Positions 35,680 through 45,578 of a stretch of 64,000 bases of DNA are shown in pieces. Source of the stretch: Siphonodentalium dalli (lineage: Eukaryota; Mollusca; Scaphopoda; Gadilida; Siphonodentaliidae); assembly GCA_032622095.1 (NCBI GenBank), contig CP136066.1:154219152-154283151 (forward strand), in the 5' to 3' direction. Every line of letters begins with the position of its first letter. Position 1 is the first letter of the stretch. Position numbers and translations under genes: made by a program. The notes beneath the pieces were generated by a model. That model saw nothing but the letters and a program-made list of their open reading frames with translations, ran no database searches and was not told where the DNA came from.

Positions 35680-35880
35680 TCATATTGAATATTTCAAGTT
35701 CGAAATCACGAGCAGACCAGCTTCGTCCTCTAATGTCGCTACGTGTTGACATGCACACATCTGGCTTCCGCATTTCTAGATAAGTTCCGATCCGCTCCAA
35801 ACTTTTCGAAATGAAATACCAAAGGATGCTATATATAGATGAAGTCTGAATATGGTCCCGATTCGTTTCCAGCTTAAAGG
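35680..35880 (-). repeat. Inverted copy of the start of the segmental unit
   Basis: In reverse it reads from AGCTGGAAACGAATCGGGAC through TTCGAAAAGTTTGGAGCGGA to ATTTCGAACTTGAAATATTC, matching 33716-33915 and 35195-35360. Together with 35195-35360 it forms a long inverted repeat around a ~310 bp spacer. Confidence 0.85.
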
Positions 35881-36907
35881 GGACAGTGTTTGTCTTTCAC
35901 AACATCATGCACTATGCGTGTGATGTTACATGGGATGCCACATGACAATTTGCGCTCCAATTACACCTAATAATATTCGCTTTTGAAATTTTCCCGATGT
36001 CGAGATATGTCGATAGATACTATCTGTATATGAGCATTATATCTACCAGAAAGACGCATTGAAGTAATTACAAAATACAACCTGGAATACGCTGTTTGGG
36101 TCCCCAAACAAACACAAAATCCAGCCATTTTCACGATATGGAACAGAAAAGAGCGTATCGTGTCAGTCTATTTCCGATATGGTAGAAATAAAGAGCGTTT
36201 ATTTCACTTCTGTGTGAAACATTGAAAACAGCTGTGACCATAGCAAGTATTTCAGAGCATTTGAAGCCGATACGTCAATATTTCGTGTAGTTGGCAATCT
36301 ATATATCGTATATCTGCTTCCAAAATACGTAGACAAAATTTGGAAGCTCGAATGAGCCATGTACATGTAATATGAATGAGAGATAACGGGAACAATGATG
36401 TAGTGAGCGTTATTATTATTATTATTTATGAGCAAACTAAAAATATAGTGTATTGAACCCTTTTATGATTGGAGCATCCTGAATTTTTGCGAAAACCCTG
36501 TGCCAATGCATTCTCTTATATATGCGAGTCGACCATAGGTCGCCTCGCATATATAAGAGAATGCATTGACCTAACAAATGTTATACTATTTTTTATAATT
36601 GTTAAAAAATGTAAGAAAAAATGAAGGAAAATGATAATTTAAAAAATGATAATTTATGTTAACGAATTTAAGAAATAATGATAAAAATTGTTAAAGAATG
36701 TAAGAAAAATTATAAAGAATGTAAGAAAAAACGATAAAATTGTTAAAGGATATAAAAAAAAAATGTTATAGAATGTAAGAACAAATTATTAAAAAATTGT
36801 TTAAGAATGTAAGAAAAAATTATAAAACAAAATTGTTAGACCAATGCATTATCTTATATATGCGAGGCGACGATAATGTGGTTTGGGGGGCTAACCCCGG
36901 GATCTTC

Positions 36908-36929
36908 GAAAGGGCCGAGAGGCCCTTTC
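36908..36929 (-). terminator. Perfect 9 bp hairpin near the retroelement 3' end
   Basis: GAAAGGGCC, a four-base loop and GGCCCTTTC lie about 36 bp before the element's 3' terminus and downstream of its AATAAA. A structured 3' end in place of poly(A) is how several non-LTR elements are recognised by their polymerase (established); that role here is inference. It could instead act in RNA stability. Confidence 0.4.
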
Positions 36930-36997
36930 CCTAACCCCTCATTTTAAGCTTTATTTGTCAATAAGTAAAAAAAAGAGCATATTTTGGAGATGATAAA

Positions 36998-37868
36998 TTA
37001 ATGTTTCTTTTTTCTTCTTTTTTTTCGGGTTCTTTTCTCCCGATGATGGAGATGGAGGTGATGTCTGATGTGTCTGCAGTAATGTAGCCATGAGCTGTTC
37101 CTGTCTTCGTTTGTCTTCCTTTTGTTTTTCCCATTCTGCATTCCATTTTTCTGTTTCTTCAAGTTGTTGTAGAATTTTAGCATTGAGAGCTGATAATGCT
37201 GTTGCCCCATCTTCATCAGGAGCAGGGGTGTTGATTCCTGCTCCTTTTCCGTGGTGGTGGTGGTGGTGGTGGTGGTGGTGGAGCTGGGGGACACCGGGAT
37301 GTGATGATATTCCGGTGTCCGAGGTGGAAGGCTATCCAACTCCACGTCGAAGCTGGCGACAGGAACATCTTGGGTGGTGTCCACGTCCCTGTCTCCGCTT
37401 GCCTCGACGACGACAGCAGGGACCTCCGGCAGATCAACGGAGTCCCTGCTAGCTGGTGCGATGTCGCCTGTCTCCATGCAGGTCTGGTCGTCTGGGCGTC
37501 TCTCAGACAACTCCGACCTGCCGGCTGTGACCTTGGACGTCGGCTGAACCACAAGGGGAGGGGTGACCGGCTGATCAACAGTCACCCCCCCTCTTCTGTT
37601 TCCATTTGGCTCGTCTGGCGGCGTCCCTTCTTTTCCTCGCAGGCGTCTTTTTCTTGTGCGGCCCCTTCTTCTTCCCACTCTTCATAGAACAGGAGGCAGT
37701 CTTGGCATTGGCTTTCCGGGTCTGTGATCTCTGGATGCCAGCATATGCAGTCCGGAACTCCAGGCAAAGGGTCAGGTAGCCCCTGCTAGACTGGAGACTC
37801 CAGTTAGCAATGTCCACTACCCGACTCCTTTGCACTGCGGCCAACACAGCTTCATGGATTAAGTCCAT
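36998..37868 (-). pseudogene. ORF1/gag-like basic protein of the retroelement (one frameshift)
   Basis: Translation likely begins at the ATG at 37868 (MDLIHEAVLAAVQRS). The first part ends in a highly basic segment KKKTPARKRRDAARRAKWKQ. A run of seven G (37584-37590) then shifts the frame; the frame continues on the other side as GVTVDQPVTPPLVVQPTSK, an acidic/Ser-Pro-rich middle, a run of ten Thr encoded by (ACC)n at ~37260, and a Lys/Arg/His-rich tail stopping at 36998. Total would be roughly 290 residues. A short helical N-terminus, basic nucleic-acid-binding patch and low-complexity middle resemble ORF1/gag proteins of non-LTR elements, but no zinc knuckle or RRM is visible and I cannot name the family. 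One homopolymer difference is the only obvious lesion; it could also be a sequencing error. Confidence 0.55.
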
Positions 37869-38517
37869 AATCCTAATCCAAAACTGTCTCACCGGCGTTA
37901 AGCACGAGGGCAGCTACATCCGAAGACGCGGCCACACAACTCACCCGTGCTCAACGCTCTGACAAAGAGGAACTAATAAAGTCGAAGCAATCACGACTCG
38001 TTCGCTCCACTCTTTCTTGCGAGGCGGCCTATGGTCTACTCGCATATATAAGAGAATGCATTGGTACAGGGCATTTAATGTTGCGACAGCGCAGCTCCCG
38101 CTATGAAAGGGTAAAGAAGCGTTTAATAAAACCAGAAGAAACAAAATGACAGTGGCTGTGTTTGCTATTTCAGCGTTCGAAAAATGTATGCATGACCAAA
38201 ACAAAAACTGGTTCAAACACAATCATGTGTGAATTTCTGATGTATTGCTAATGCATTCGACAGTCAAAAAGATAGAGCCAAAAAAAAACCCAGGTAAACA
38301 TAAGAAAGAGGTGAACAGATTAAAACAATTGCAAGTGACAACGAACCAAGAGACGTTAAATTAGACGGACATGGCTCATTCGAGCTTCAAAATTGTGTCT
38401 GCGTAATTTGGAAAGATGTACAGGCACAGTTACTGGACATAAAGTCCCAAAATAAGATTTTAATCTAATTTATAAATTTGTTAGTTAAACATATTTCATA
38501 TTCGTTTGCGGCGAGGA

Positions 38518-38898
38518 TCAGGCGGAATTTTCCCAATACCAGATTATCCAACGCCACAGGGTTGGGATAGAGGGGACATTCGAAGAAATAATGGCGGCAT
38601 CTTCAATGGTATATCCACATTCGCAATGGTAGTGCTCAGATATATGGCTACTGTATTTATCACACAATAAGTCGCTACAACCACATATAATTTTGCAATG
38701 AGCAATATTCAGGTTCCGGTTCCCAACCAGAAAGTAATTCGGGAGCTGAGGGGGTTTGCTGGATATATATATATTTTTAAAGAGGTCAACGGATTGCGAC
38801 CTTGTGCCAGGGACTAGTTTGTTCCATTCATTGACGCTGGTGGGAAAAGGGTCTTTTTTAATGATGGCTTTGCGCTGAACGGTTATGAATTGGTACAA
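38518..38898 (-). pseudogene. LINE C-terminal fragment
   Basis: The minus-strand frame reads FPTSVNEWNKLVPGTRSQSV, DLFKNIYISSKPPQLPNYF, then NLNIAHCKIICGCSDLLCDK and HYHCECGYTIEDAAII. WN-L-P, a short linker, then a Cys/His-rich segment is the region downstream of the reverse transcriptase in CR1/Jockey-like LINEs. The last Cys/His positions are degraded (IISSN where H...C is expected). No polymerase motifs remain, so only the 3' end inserted or survived. Confidence 0.75.
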
Positions 38899-40601
38899 TT
38901 AATATATTTTAAATGCTCAAGTAATGAAATCATTACCAAACGACAAAGTGGTCACGTTATTTAGAAATAGTTATATACATGTGTATGTTATAATTTAATA
39001 ATACATGCATATATGGGACAAACATATCTCAAATAAAGGCAATAAACACAAAACACCGGCATATCTCGCCTCTTTCCTATAAATTTTCCATCTTTCCTGA
39101 ATACCTGAGTGCACATGGAGTTTCTGATATGTTTTGCCGAAGTAAGTTGACGATTTTCAGCAGGACACCGACGCTGTCTGTAAATGGTCTTTATACTGGC
39201 AATTGGGATTTAAGTCCACCAAGATCCATGTTATCCACTTCACCTGAGATATAACAACTCGAAAAATACCTGTATTATGGCCGATGTGTCAGAGAAACCG
39301 CCGACACACGCAGAACAGTTCATCTGAATGAGACCCAACACTATAATGTTCGATATTCATACAAAATCAGTCTGCAACAAAACGAATAAGAATATCTGCG
39401 TTATAAACATGATATTTACCAAGCTCATTACATATGCATTCAGGAGATTATCTGTAACTGCATGGCTACCATTATATTGCACGAGTTTGTGATCACGCGG
39501 TTGCACAACGAGAACCTTGCAACATGGTCATCGAGTGCAATACAGGTAACATGTTCACATCATTGCATGTTTGCACACAAGTGAGACAAACGCTCTTTAT
39601 TCACACCATAATGACTATGGTTGTTGTTTAATGATGGTAATGATGAAGTCTTTCAAGTTACATGGCATATAACGTCCGTATAAAAGTATATAACATATTT
39701 ATTGACCCCCGGGTGTTACACATGCGAACACATTTGGCTCCAACCCGCTACATGAGTTAAAGTGTCTAGACACGCCATTTAGCGTTCATACTTAGACAAA
39801 AGCAAGTAATCACTTGGTTCAATGTGATGCTGGAACACGAAACGTCTCTTATAGCTAAATATTCCAACAACATTATGTATATCCATGCATGTGTGGTGGA
39901 TATTCTACTTTCGTATAAATTCGATATTCTATACTAGCTGCATTGCATTGGGCAATTTGAACAAATTCAGATTGATTTCAATGACCTATTCAGACTCCCC
40001 AGAACTACATAAGTAGCATATATACTACGCATATTTACTGCACAGAAGATCTGGTGTTAGTGACATCTTGATCCGCGACTTTGACATCTACCTGGGCGGG
40101 ACAATGATATCACTATGTATCGCGCGCACACTGAAAATGACATGGGGTTTTTAAAACTCTGTTCAATCCCATCTATGCTTCATTGACTTATTCAGCTATA
40201 TATAATACAGGCAAATTGTGGGCAGCGTGGAAGGCCAGGGGTTATACTAGAGAATAGAGTTTCTCGAAAGAGCGAACAAAAGCAAAAACACTGTTGAAAT
40301 AGTTCGCTAAAAATGGTAAATGGTAAGATCGTGGAGAACCTATAGCCATATGCATTGGACAATTTGAACAAATGCAGATTGATTTTTTTTATGACCCATT
40401 CAGACTTACATGAACCATATTGTTGTGTACATTCAGAGGGCTCGGTGCAACGTTTCTTATAGAGCAAATTCACAGCAGGTACAGAGCTAGGTATAACACG
40501 TCTAACTACGTTGGAATCGACTGCTGATAACAGTCTGCATATCGAGTAGCCAGAATATGAGTACCGGATGAATGTGTCATTGACCAGTGTCACACGTACC
40601 A
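38899..40601. other. Unassigned stretch with one dispersed duplication
   Basis: No gene is supported. A ~65 bp segment (TGCATTGGGCAATTTGAACA...) at 39943-40010 is repeated at 40353-40420 with ~85 percent identity by eye. AAACGCTCTTTAT occurs near 39589. Confidence 0.4.
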
Positions 40602-40692
40602 CGGTAGCGATTTCATAATATGTGTCATGTCTTACTATGGTTGGTGGCGCAAGTATACCACAGTAGCGATGTCATGATATAAGTGCCCCGCA

Positions 40693-42090
40693 TTAACTCT
40701 TTCGATACGAAATGAATTATCTCATTGAGTTGTAAAAGTATACATTGAAATGCTATATTATTCATTTGGAGGGATGTTAAGGTAATACAAACAGACGACA
40801 ATAAAATAAATTAATTAAAGTGCAGAAGGAGCCCTATTTATTGAGGGAAATGTTTAGATAATAAGTTCAACAAAACGACATATGGCCGTTTGTTGAACAT
40901 ATTATCACATACTTAGCCACAAAACCCGGCCTCATATTTTTAGTAAGACGCATGTGTATTATCGACACGCACAGCGACGTAAGAGCTTAACGCAATGACG
41001 TCGATGTCAATGCCGGAACTTTATTATTATGTTAATTATAATATAATTATGATAATCTATTTGTGTTGGGCTATTTATTGTTGACTGTGAGATAAACATG
41101 GGCGATTAGGGTGGTTGAAAAATTTGTCAATATGAAAAGACTCATTTAAAATGGAACTATATATATTTTTTTTAATGTATCTTTAGTTCCTCTTTGGTTG
41201 TGATTAGGAAATCAATATTAATATATTTTAATCGCTAAAATATGATTATGTGATAAAAATGTATCTCAAATGCTTCGCAATTCTATACGAAACTTTGTCC
41301 ACTCGCTAAAGCTCGGCTCGAAGCGAATTTAATGCGCTCGGTTAATATATTTCAGCCAATACGCCAAGGATTATATAGCAAACTATATGTAATCGGGGTT
41401 CACGATTGGGTGGCTAGGGCATCTAATCGCGAGCACAGTGGCACGTGATGTTCGATTGAATATCAGAATGTTTGATATCATATAATCCCATATCCCATAA
41501 TATGTCAAGTATAGCGAATTATCGAAACATGAAATACAACGAAAAAAGCGAAATAGGAAAATACAGCGAAAAAGCGAAATAGGAAAATACAGCGAAATAG
41601 AGCGAAATATAGAAATATTAAACTATTTTTGACGAAATAACGGACATATTTGAAGAAGTGTTTTAAAGAGCGTAACCCAAACCCAAATATGTTTTGACAT
41701 ATTATCAAAACATATTTGAAGAAGTGTTTTAAAGAGCGTAACCCAATAAAAGAATTTGACTTATATTTCACCAGAGTTGATCGATTGTGGTGTTGCAATT
41801 TCTCATACAAATCGCCGTTATTTCGTCAAAGTACATTCTTTATAGAGTTATTACCCTTCAGATTAAATATGACATTCAATCGAAACCACGCGTGCCTCCC
41901 GTGGTCGCGATTATATGCCAATAGCCATCATATCGTGAACCCCGATTGACGATCTTTAGGTAATCAAACGTGTGCGTATTAGGTGCATATTTCGTATAGA
42001 ATTGCGACTCATTAGAGAGCCTCGATCTACATATGAACAGTTCCTGTGGGTTAACTACTCACCAATGATGCTTAAGTGTAGAAAGGGTAA
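40693..42090. mobile_element. TTAA-flanked MITE family 3, copy 2, with a ~1.1 kb nested insertion
   Basis: It starts TTAACTCTTTCGATACGAAATG and ends AGTGTAGAAAGGG-TAA. The family body is seen from 40720 (TTGTAAAAGTATACATTGAA) to the palindrome at 40850-40910, then breaks at about 40911 and resumes at about 42047 with TGTGGGTTAACTACTCACCA. The inserted DNA holds the fold-back at 41276-42006. Confidence 0.75.
41276..42006. mobile_element. Fold-back family F, copy 1 (nested)
   Basis: The termini CGCAATTCTATACGAA and TTCGTATAGAATTGCG are exact inverted repeats. Further inside, AATCGGGGTTCACGAT (41392) pairs with ATCGTGAACCCCGATT (41932), and TGGCACGTGATG pairs imperfectly with CACGCGTGCC. The centre has direct repeats: GCGAAATAGGAAAATACA (41540-41600) and a ~45 bp unit CATATTTGAAGAAGTGTTTT (about 41648 and 41709). 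Non-coding. Related to 46549-46970. Confidence 0.75.
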
Positions 42091-42299
42091 CTATGGTTTT
42101 GTGTCACACGTACCCTAATAGCGATGTCATAATATGTGCCATGTCTTACTGCGGTGGAGTTTGATGACATATATATAGTTACTATGACATAGTTAAGTAT
42201 GTCGCTCGTCGCTCTACGCGCCTAATGTGTATGCCTGCATGCATGGATCCATCAACCCGAATCCGTTGCGTTTCGTTGATCTATACTCAGCTCGTGCAC
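42091..42299. other. Unassigned short spacer
   Basis: Apart from the split array end there is no feature to report. Confidence 0.3.
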
Positions 42300-43230
42300 T
42301 GAAATATATCTTAGTCAACATGACTAACCTATATTAGTCAGTCTTAGTTAGTCAATATGACTAAGCAAACGAGACAATTGGTTATCGGTAGTTGGTCACA
42401 ATTAATAACTTATCTAGTTTTTAAAATGACCAAATTCGACAGCCCTATATAGATATAATTTTGTTTGGCAATATACATCTTTTGAGATAATCGATCCCAT
42501 TAAGGGTATAATGCTTTAGTGAGGTCCGGGGGTATTTTCTCGACAGGGTCCTTCGAGAATCGAGACTGCGTGCCCATATACAGGGCGCATGTGGGGAGGG
42601 TCTCCGTTGATGAATGCATATTACGCACAATCGCGTCAGTGCTTGTTGTTGCAATAGTTAAAAGCGCAACATTATACTTTCTCCTGACCATGTTTGGCGT
42701 ATTGACTAATTAGTCTTAGTCATAGTGACTACCTTCTAAGAACTATAACTCTATATATTTATAACACATTATTTCTTGTGGTGTTTAAAATACATTGTCA
42801 GTAGCTTGATAAACTCACTCCATCTTCTTATTTGACGAATTGTCTTCATTCCATAGACACCACAGACATCCCTGTGATAAACCAATTTAATTGACATATT
42901 ATCAAAACATTCATATCTTTTATTAGCCCATTGAACCTGCCCTTTTGGGATTTGATTGAACATTTCCCGTTTCCAACTCTGAAACCGGGTACAACTACAA
43001 CATCTGATTCAGTTTTTTTAATTTAATTACTTCCATCTAAATTCTAGTTAATTTCATTGTTTATATTTCCATTTACTGTGACGTTTTAGTCAAAATGACT
43101 ATAAGCTGTGCTAGTCTAAATGACTAAGCCAAAGGTTAGTCAATTTGACTAAGTTAGTCAATTTGACTAAGATAAGTTGATTAATCTGAGGACACGTAGT
43201 TTCACTCTTAGTCACTCTGACTAAGCACTT
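42300..43230. repeat. Clusters of TTAGTCA/TGACTAA palindromes at both ends of a ~0.9 kb segment
   Basis: TTAGTCAACATGACTAA (42312-42328) and TTAGTCAATATGACTAA (about 42349-42365) lie at the left. GTTAGTCAATTTGACTAA and relatives occur several times at 43086-43225, with a further one at 42711-42730. The symmetric distribution suggests subterminal repeats of one element. TGACTAA also resembles AP-1-like half sites. Nothing coding is supported inside. Confidence 0.6.
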
Positions 43231-43371
43231 TCTTTCTGTCCGTTGTTATATAAAATTTCACTTGGTATGTTGACATGTTTAATGGAGGCTGTTGAGCAGC
43301 TGAGATATATACTTGCATTGAATGCATATCAAGTAACATGGATTGCGAGTTATCAACTTATATATATATAG

Positions 43372-43740
43372 TTATATGTCGGTTATAATGAAGCATTCGC
43401 GGTTTAACTTGTCGTCAAGTTCCAATCGATCATTTTGATATAAAGGGCACATGAAAAAGAAATGGTATGCATCTTCCAACGGGTTCCCACAACTGCAAGC
43501 AGGACTTTCGGCTATGTAGTTTTGATACATATCAGCGCGAAGTTCACTGAACCCGTTTCGAATTCGGGAATTATCATATTATATCGTCTGAGACCTGATT
43601 AGAAGTGGGGACTCACGGGGTTTGGGGTTGGTATATGAGTCGCAAATTGAATTTGAAGTCAGAGAAAGGGACAACGTCGGTCATTTCAGTTGGGATTTTG
43701 TTCCAATCAGCTATAAAAGCCCCTTAAATCGCTGTTTTCT
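43372..43740 (-). pseudogene. LINE C-terminal fragment with Cys/His segment
   Basis: The minus strand begins IADWNKIPTEMTDVVPFSDF and KFNLRLIYQPQTP, stops, and after a shift near 43600-43575 continues NSRIRNGFSELRADMYQNYI, then AESPACSCGNPLEDAYHFFF and MCPLYQNDRLELDDKLNREC, with a stop at 43372. SPxCxCG...EDAxHxxFxCPLY is the diagnostic C-terminal Cys/His motif of CR1/Jockey-like LINE polymerases. Here all Cys and His positions are intact, unlike the fragment at 38.5 kb. It was too broken to form a long frame. Confidence 0.85.
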
Positions 43741-45199
43741 TGACTATTAGTGGCTTTGATGACATTTGGTCAATATGGATACGTTCAGGAATTATTCTAG
43801 CTCACATGTGTAGGGTGTTAACGTGTTATCATTGTGCTAAAATCAGACTGTTTTCGGTGGGAGACAATGCTCGGAAACCATACCCAGACATTTTGTCTAG
43901 CGTTTTTCTCAGACATAGAAACTAACGATGAGGCGTGGAAACGTGCATTTGTTGGCAATAATATCATCATACATGGCTGTGGACCGTTTATTGTAATAAA
44001 TATGATAATTACCTGTCCATGTCGATATAAGTGAGTGTCAGTGTTTCGGTCGCTCGAAAAAAAAGCGCTATTTGACCGCCACAGCGACCGTACTGGCCGG
44101 CACAGCGGGCAAACACCCGCCACAGCGCAGAAACAATTGGTCTGTGTGGAAGTGACAGTGGGTGATTGCATGCTCGTCCTACGTAAATTTGATAACAGAC
44201 TGGACACTTGCACAAGATATCGTGCCTCATTGCAGTTAACAACGGTAACTGATGTAACTAAACTTTGAGTATATCGCGATGATTCCGCGATGTTGTAATG
44301 ATATCTAAGATTTCATGTCGTTCACGTTATTTCCGCGCTGGTCAAATCTGATCAAACTCATTACCCTCGAGACTGACACGTGTTGGACCCGATAAGAACA
44401 GACAATAGTCCCACACTCAATGACGTCAGTGGTACAGCTGTACCTAATTTACCCGCGTGAAACGACTCGAACAATTAACCGCTTCCAGTACAGCGAGGAC
44501 ATGTATACCTATAATTCTGCGTGCACATGTCCTGCCAAGACCCCCCTTACAGCCTCGTTATTACCAATATAAGATATACTAGAGAGTAGGGAACAAAGAT
44601 CAACATAATTGATCTGGCCAGCGCGTTCCCGTGTTGTCAACTATTATAGTTACACAAAAGTGGTTCTAACCCATTCAGAATGATTATGCAAATATGGATT
44701 GCGTTAGAGCGACGCAATGTGTGAGACTTAGTAAAATACAACCTGTTTTAGTATCGAAGTAGTTTAAGTGTGACTGAAATTGTCATGCGACGATTTTAAA
44801 TCAACTAAGTGGATGAAATCAGCTGATTGGTAATTGCAGTGACTGCATGCATGGTGTGCATTGTAATGGTGCAAAGGTACTGGGGCTACTGTACTGCAAA
44901 ATGCGCTATTTGAATACATATACAGAATTCTTAATAGTAATATCAGAAACTGCACCTTGAAGATGCATATACTTTCAAGGCCAAAATTAAAGACAGTATA
45001 AATGTTCGTTAAAGACCCTACTTATATACGGACTGCATATATATGTTGTGAATATATTTCCTGGGGAACAAATATTAAATTTTCGGTTCAAAAAGAAAAA
45101 CGGTTTCCCTTTTATTCTACATAATTTAACAATAATGACCATTCGTTCCTGTCTTTTTTTCGTGTCACGTGTGATAAAGCAAGTCTTCTTCAAAGATCT
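43741..45199. other. Unassigned stretch
   Basis: Open frames at 43834-44034, 44035-44268 and 43818-44213 (minus) have no recognisable motifs. 44050-44130 is GC-rich with repeated CCACAGCG/CACAGCGGGC. No gene is supported. Confidence 0.35.
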
Positions 45200-45578
45200 T
45201 CAAGTTACACAATCCGATCCAATGGTCCCCATATCATCAGATTCCAACAACAACAACTTTTCTTAAAATTCCGCTTCGCTTTTATTAGAATCGATTAATT
45301 GCCAAATAATAATGCTATCCACTATCAAATATAGTATAAAATTGCCCAAACATTATATGTCAACATTTTGTTCAACGCAATTTCGTATCGAGAGTATGTC
45401 GGTCGGCATCGTCGAATATTCGTCAGGCGGCCAAATATTCGAGGTGGTGAAAAATAACTCGAAATCTGATCAATCTGGGCTTTGATGGGTGTGTTCCTTG
45501 ACTCAAATCTAGTATTTTTTAACCCCAAGCCGAAGAAATAGTAATTTAGGAGCGTTAAGTCAGATTATGTATCTTTAA
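45200..45578 (+). mobile_element. TTAA-ended dispersed repeat (family 4), copy 1
   Basis: Direct relative of 59272-59661 throughout: ATCATCAGATTCCAACAACA, ATCAACATTTTGTTCAACG-like, GGTGGTGAAAAATAAC and GAAATAGTAATTTAGGAG. The right end is CATAATC...GATACTTTAA in reverse sense, with TTAA at 45575-45578; the left end has decayed. Non-coding. Confidence 0.75.

Larger units (their letters stand above)
36872..38017 (-). mobile_element. ORF1-only retroelement inserted in the palindrome arm
   Basis: A 1146 bp insertion is flanked by 11 bp direct repeats TGCGAGGCGAC (36861-36871) and TGCGAGGCGGC (38018-38028), one mismatch apart. On the minus strand it has a ~150 bp leader, one frame-broken gene (37868-36998), an AATAAA signal (36950-36955), a 9 bp perfect hairpin (36908-36929) and an end without poly(A). 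The variable-length target duplication points to target-primed reverse transcription. No reverse transcriptase, endonuclease or terminal inverted repeat is present, so it must have been moved in trans (inference). Confidence 0.75.
36458..38112. mobile_element. Composite TTAA-type element D, split by a retroelement
   Basis: Paralogue of element C: left end CCCTTTTATGATTGG (36458 on), right end GCTATGAAAGGG-TAAA near 38112. It has one complete palindrome (36503-36569), a long A/T tract (36590-36835), and a second palindrome whose arms are separated by the insertion at 36872-38017 (left part 36841-36871, right part 38018-38064). Confidence 0.85.
35185..38288 (+). repeat. Tandem segmental duplication, unit II (enlarged to ~3.1 kb)
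   Basis: The same order of sequence as unit I, starting CCATCTATATATAGCATCC and ending GAGCCAAAAAAAAACCC. Extra DNA accounts for the larger size: an inverted copy of the unit's own start plus a short duplication (about 35640-36040), a longer A/T-repeat tract in the composite element, and the 1146 bp retroelement at 36872-38017. The duplication therefore predates that insertion. Confidence 0.88.
40602..42160. repeat. Short tandem array split by a MITE
   Basis: Units containing GTAGCGATTTCATAATATGTGTCATGTCTTACTATGGT (broken here for description) occur at 40602-40650 and 40665-40690 before the MITE at 40693, and again at 42115-42160 after it. The MITE therefore inserted into a pre-existing array of ~50 bp units. 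Confidence 0.65.

Noticed and set aside
37090-37687. Plus-strand open frames opposite the retroelement gene
   Set aside because: They arise from GC-rich sequence and the (GGT)n repeat on the complementary strand; the minus frame has the better start, basic domain and polyadenylation signal.
43818-44268. Overlapping frames on both strands in a GC-richer patch
   Set aside because: No motifs, and the opposite-strand openness is explained by composition.
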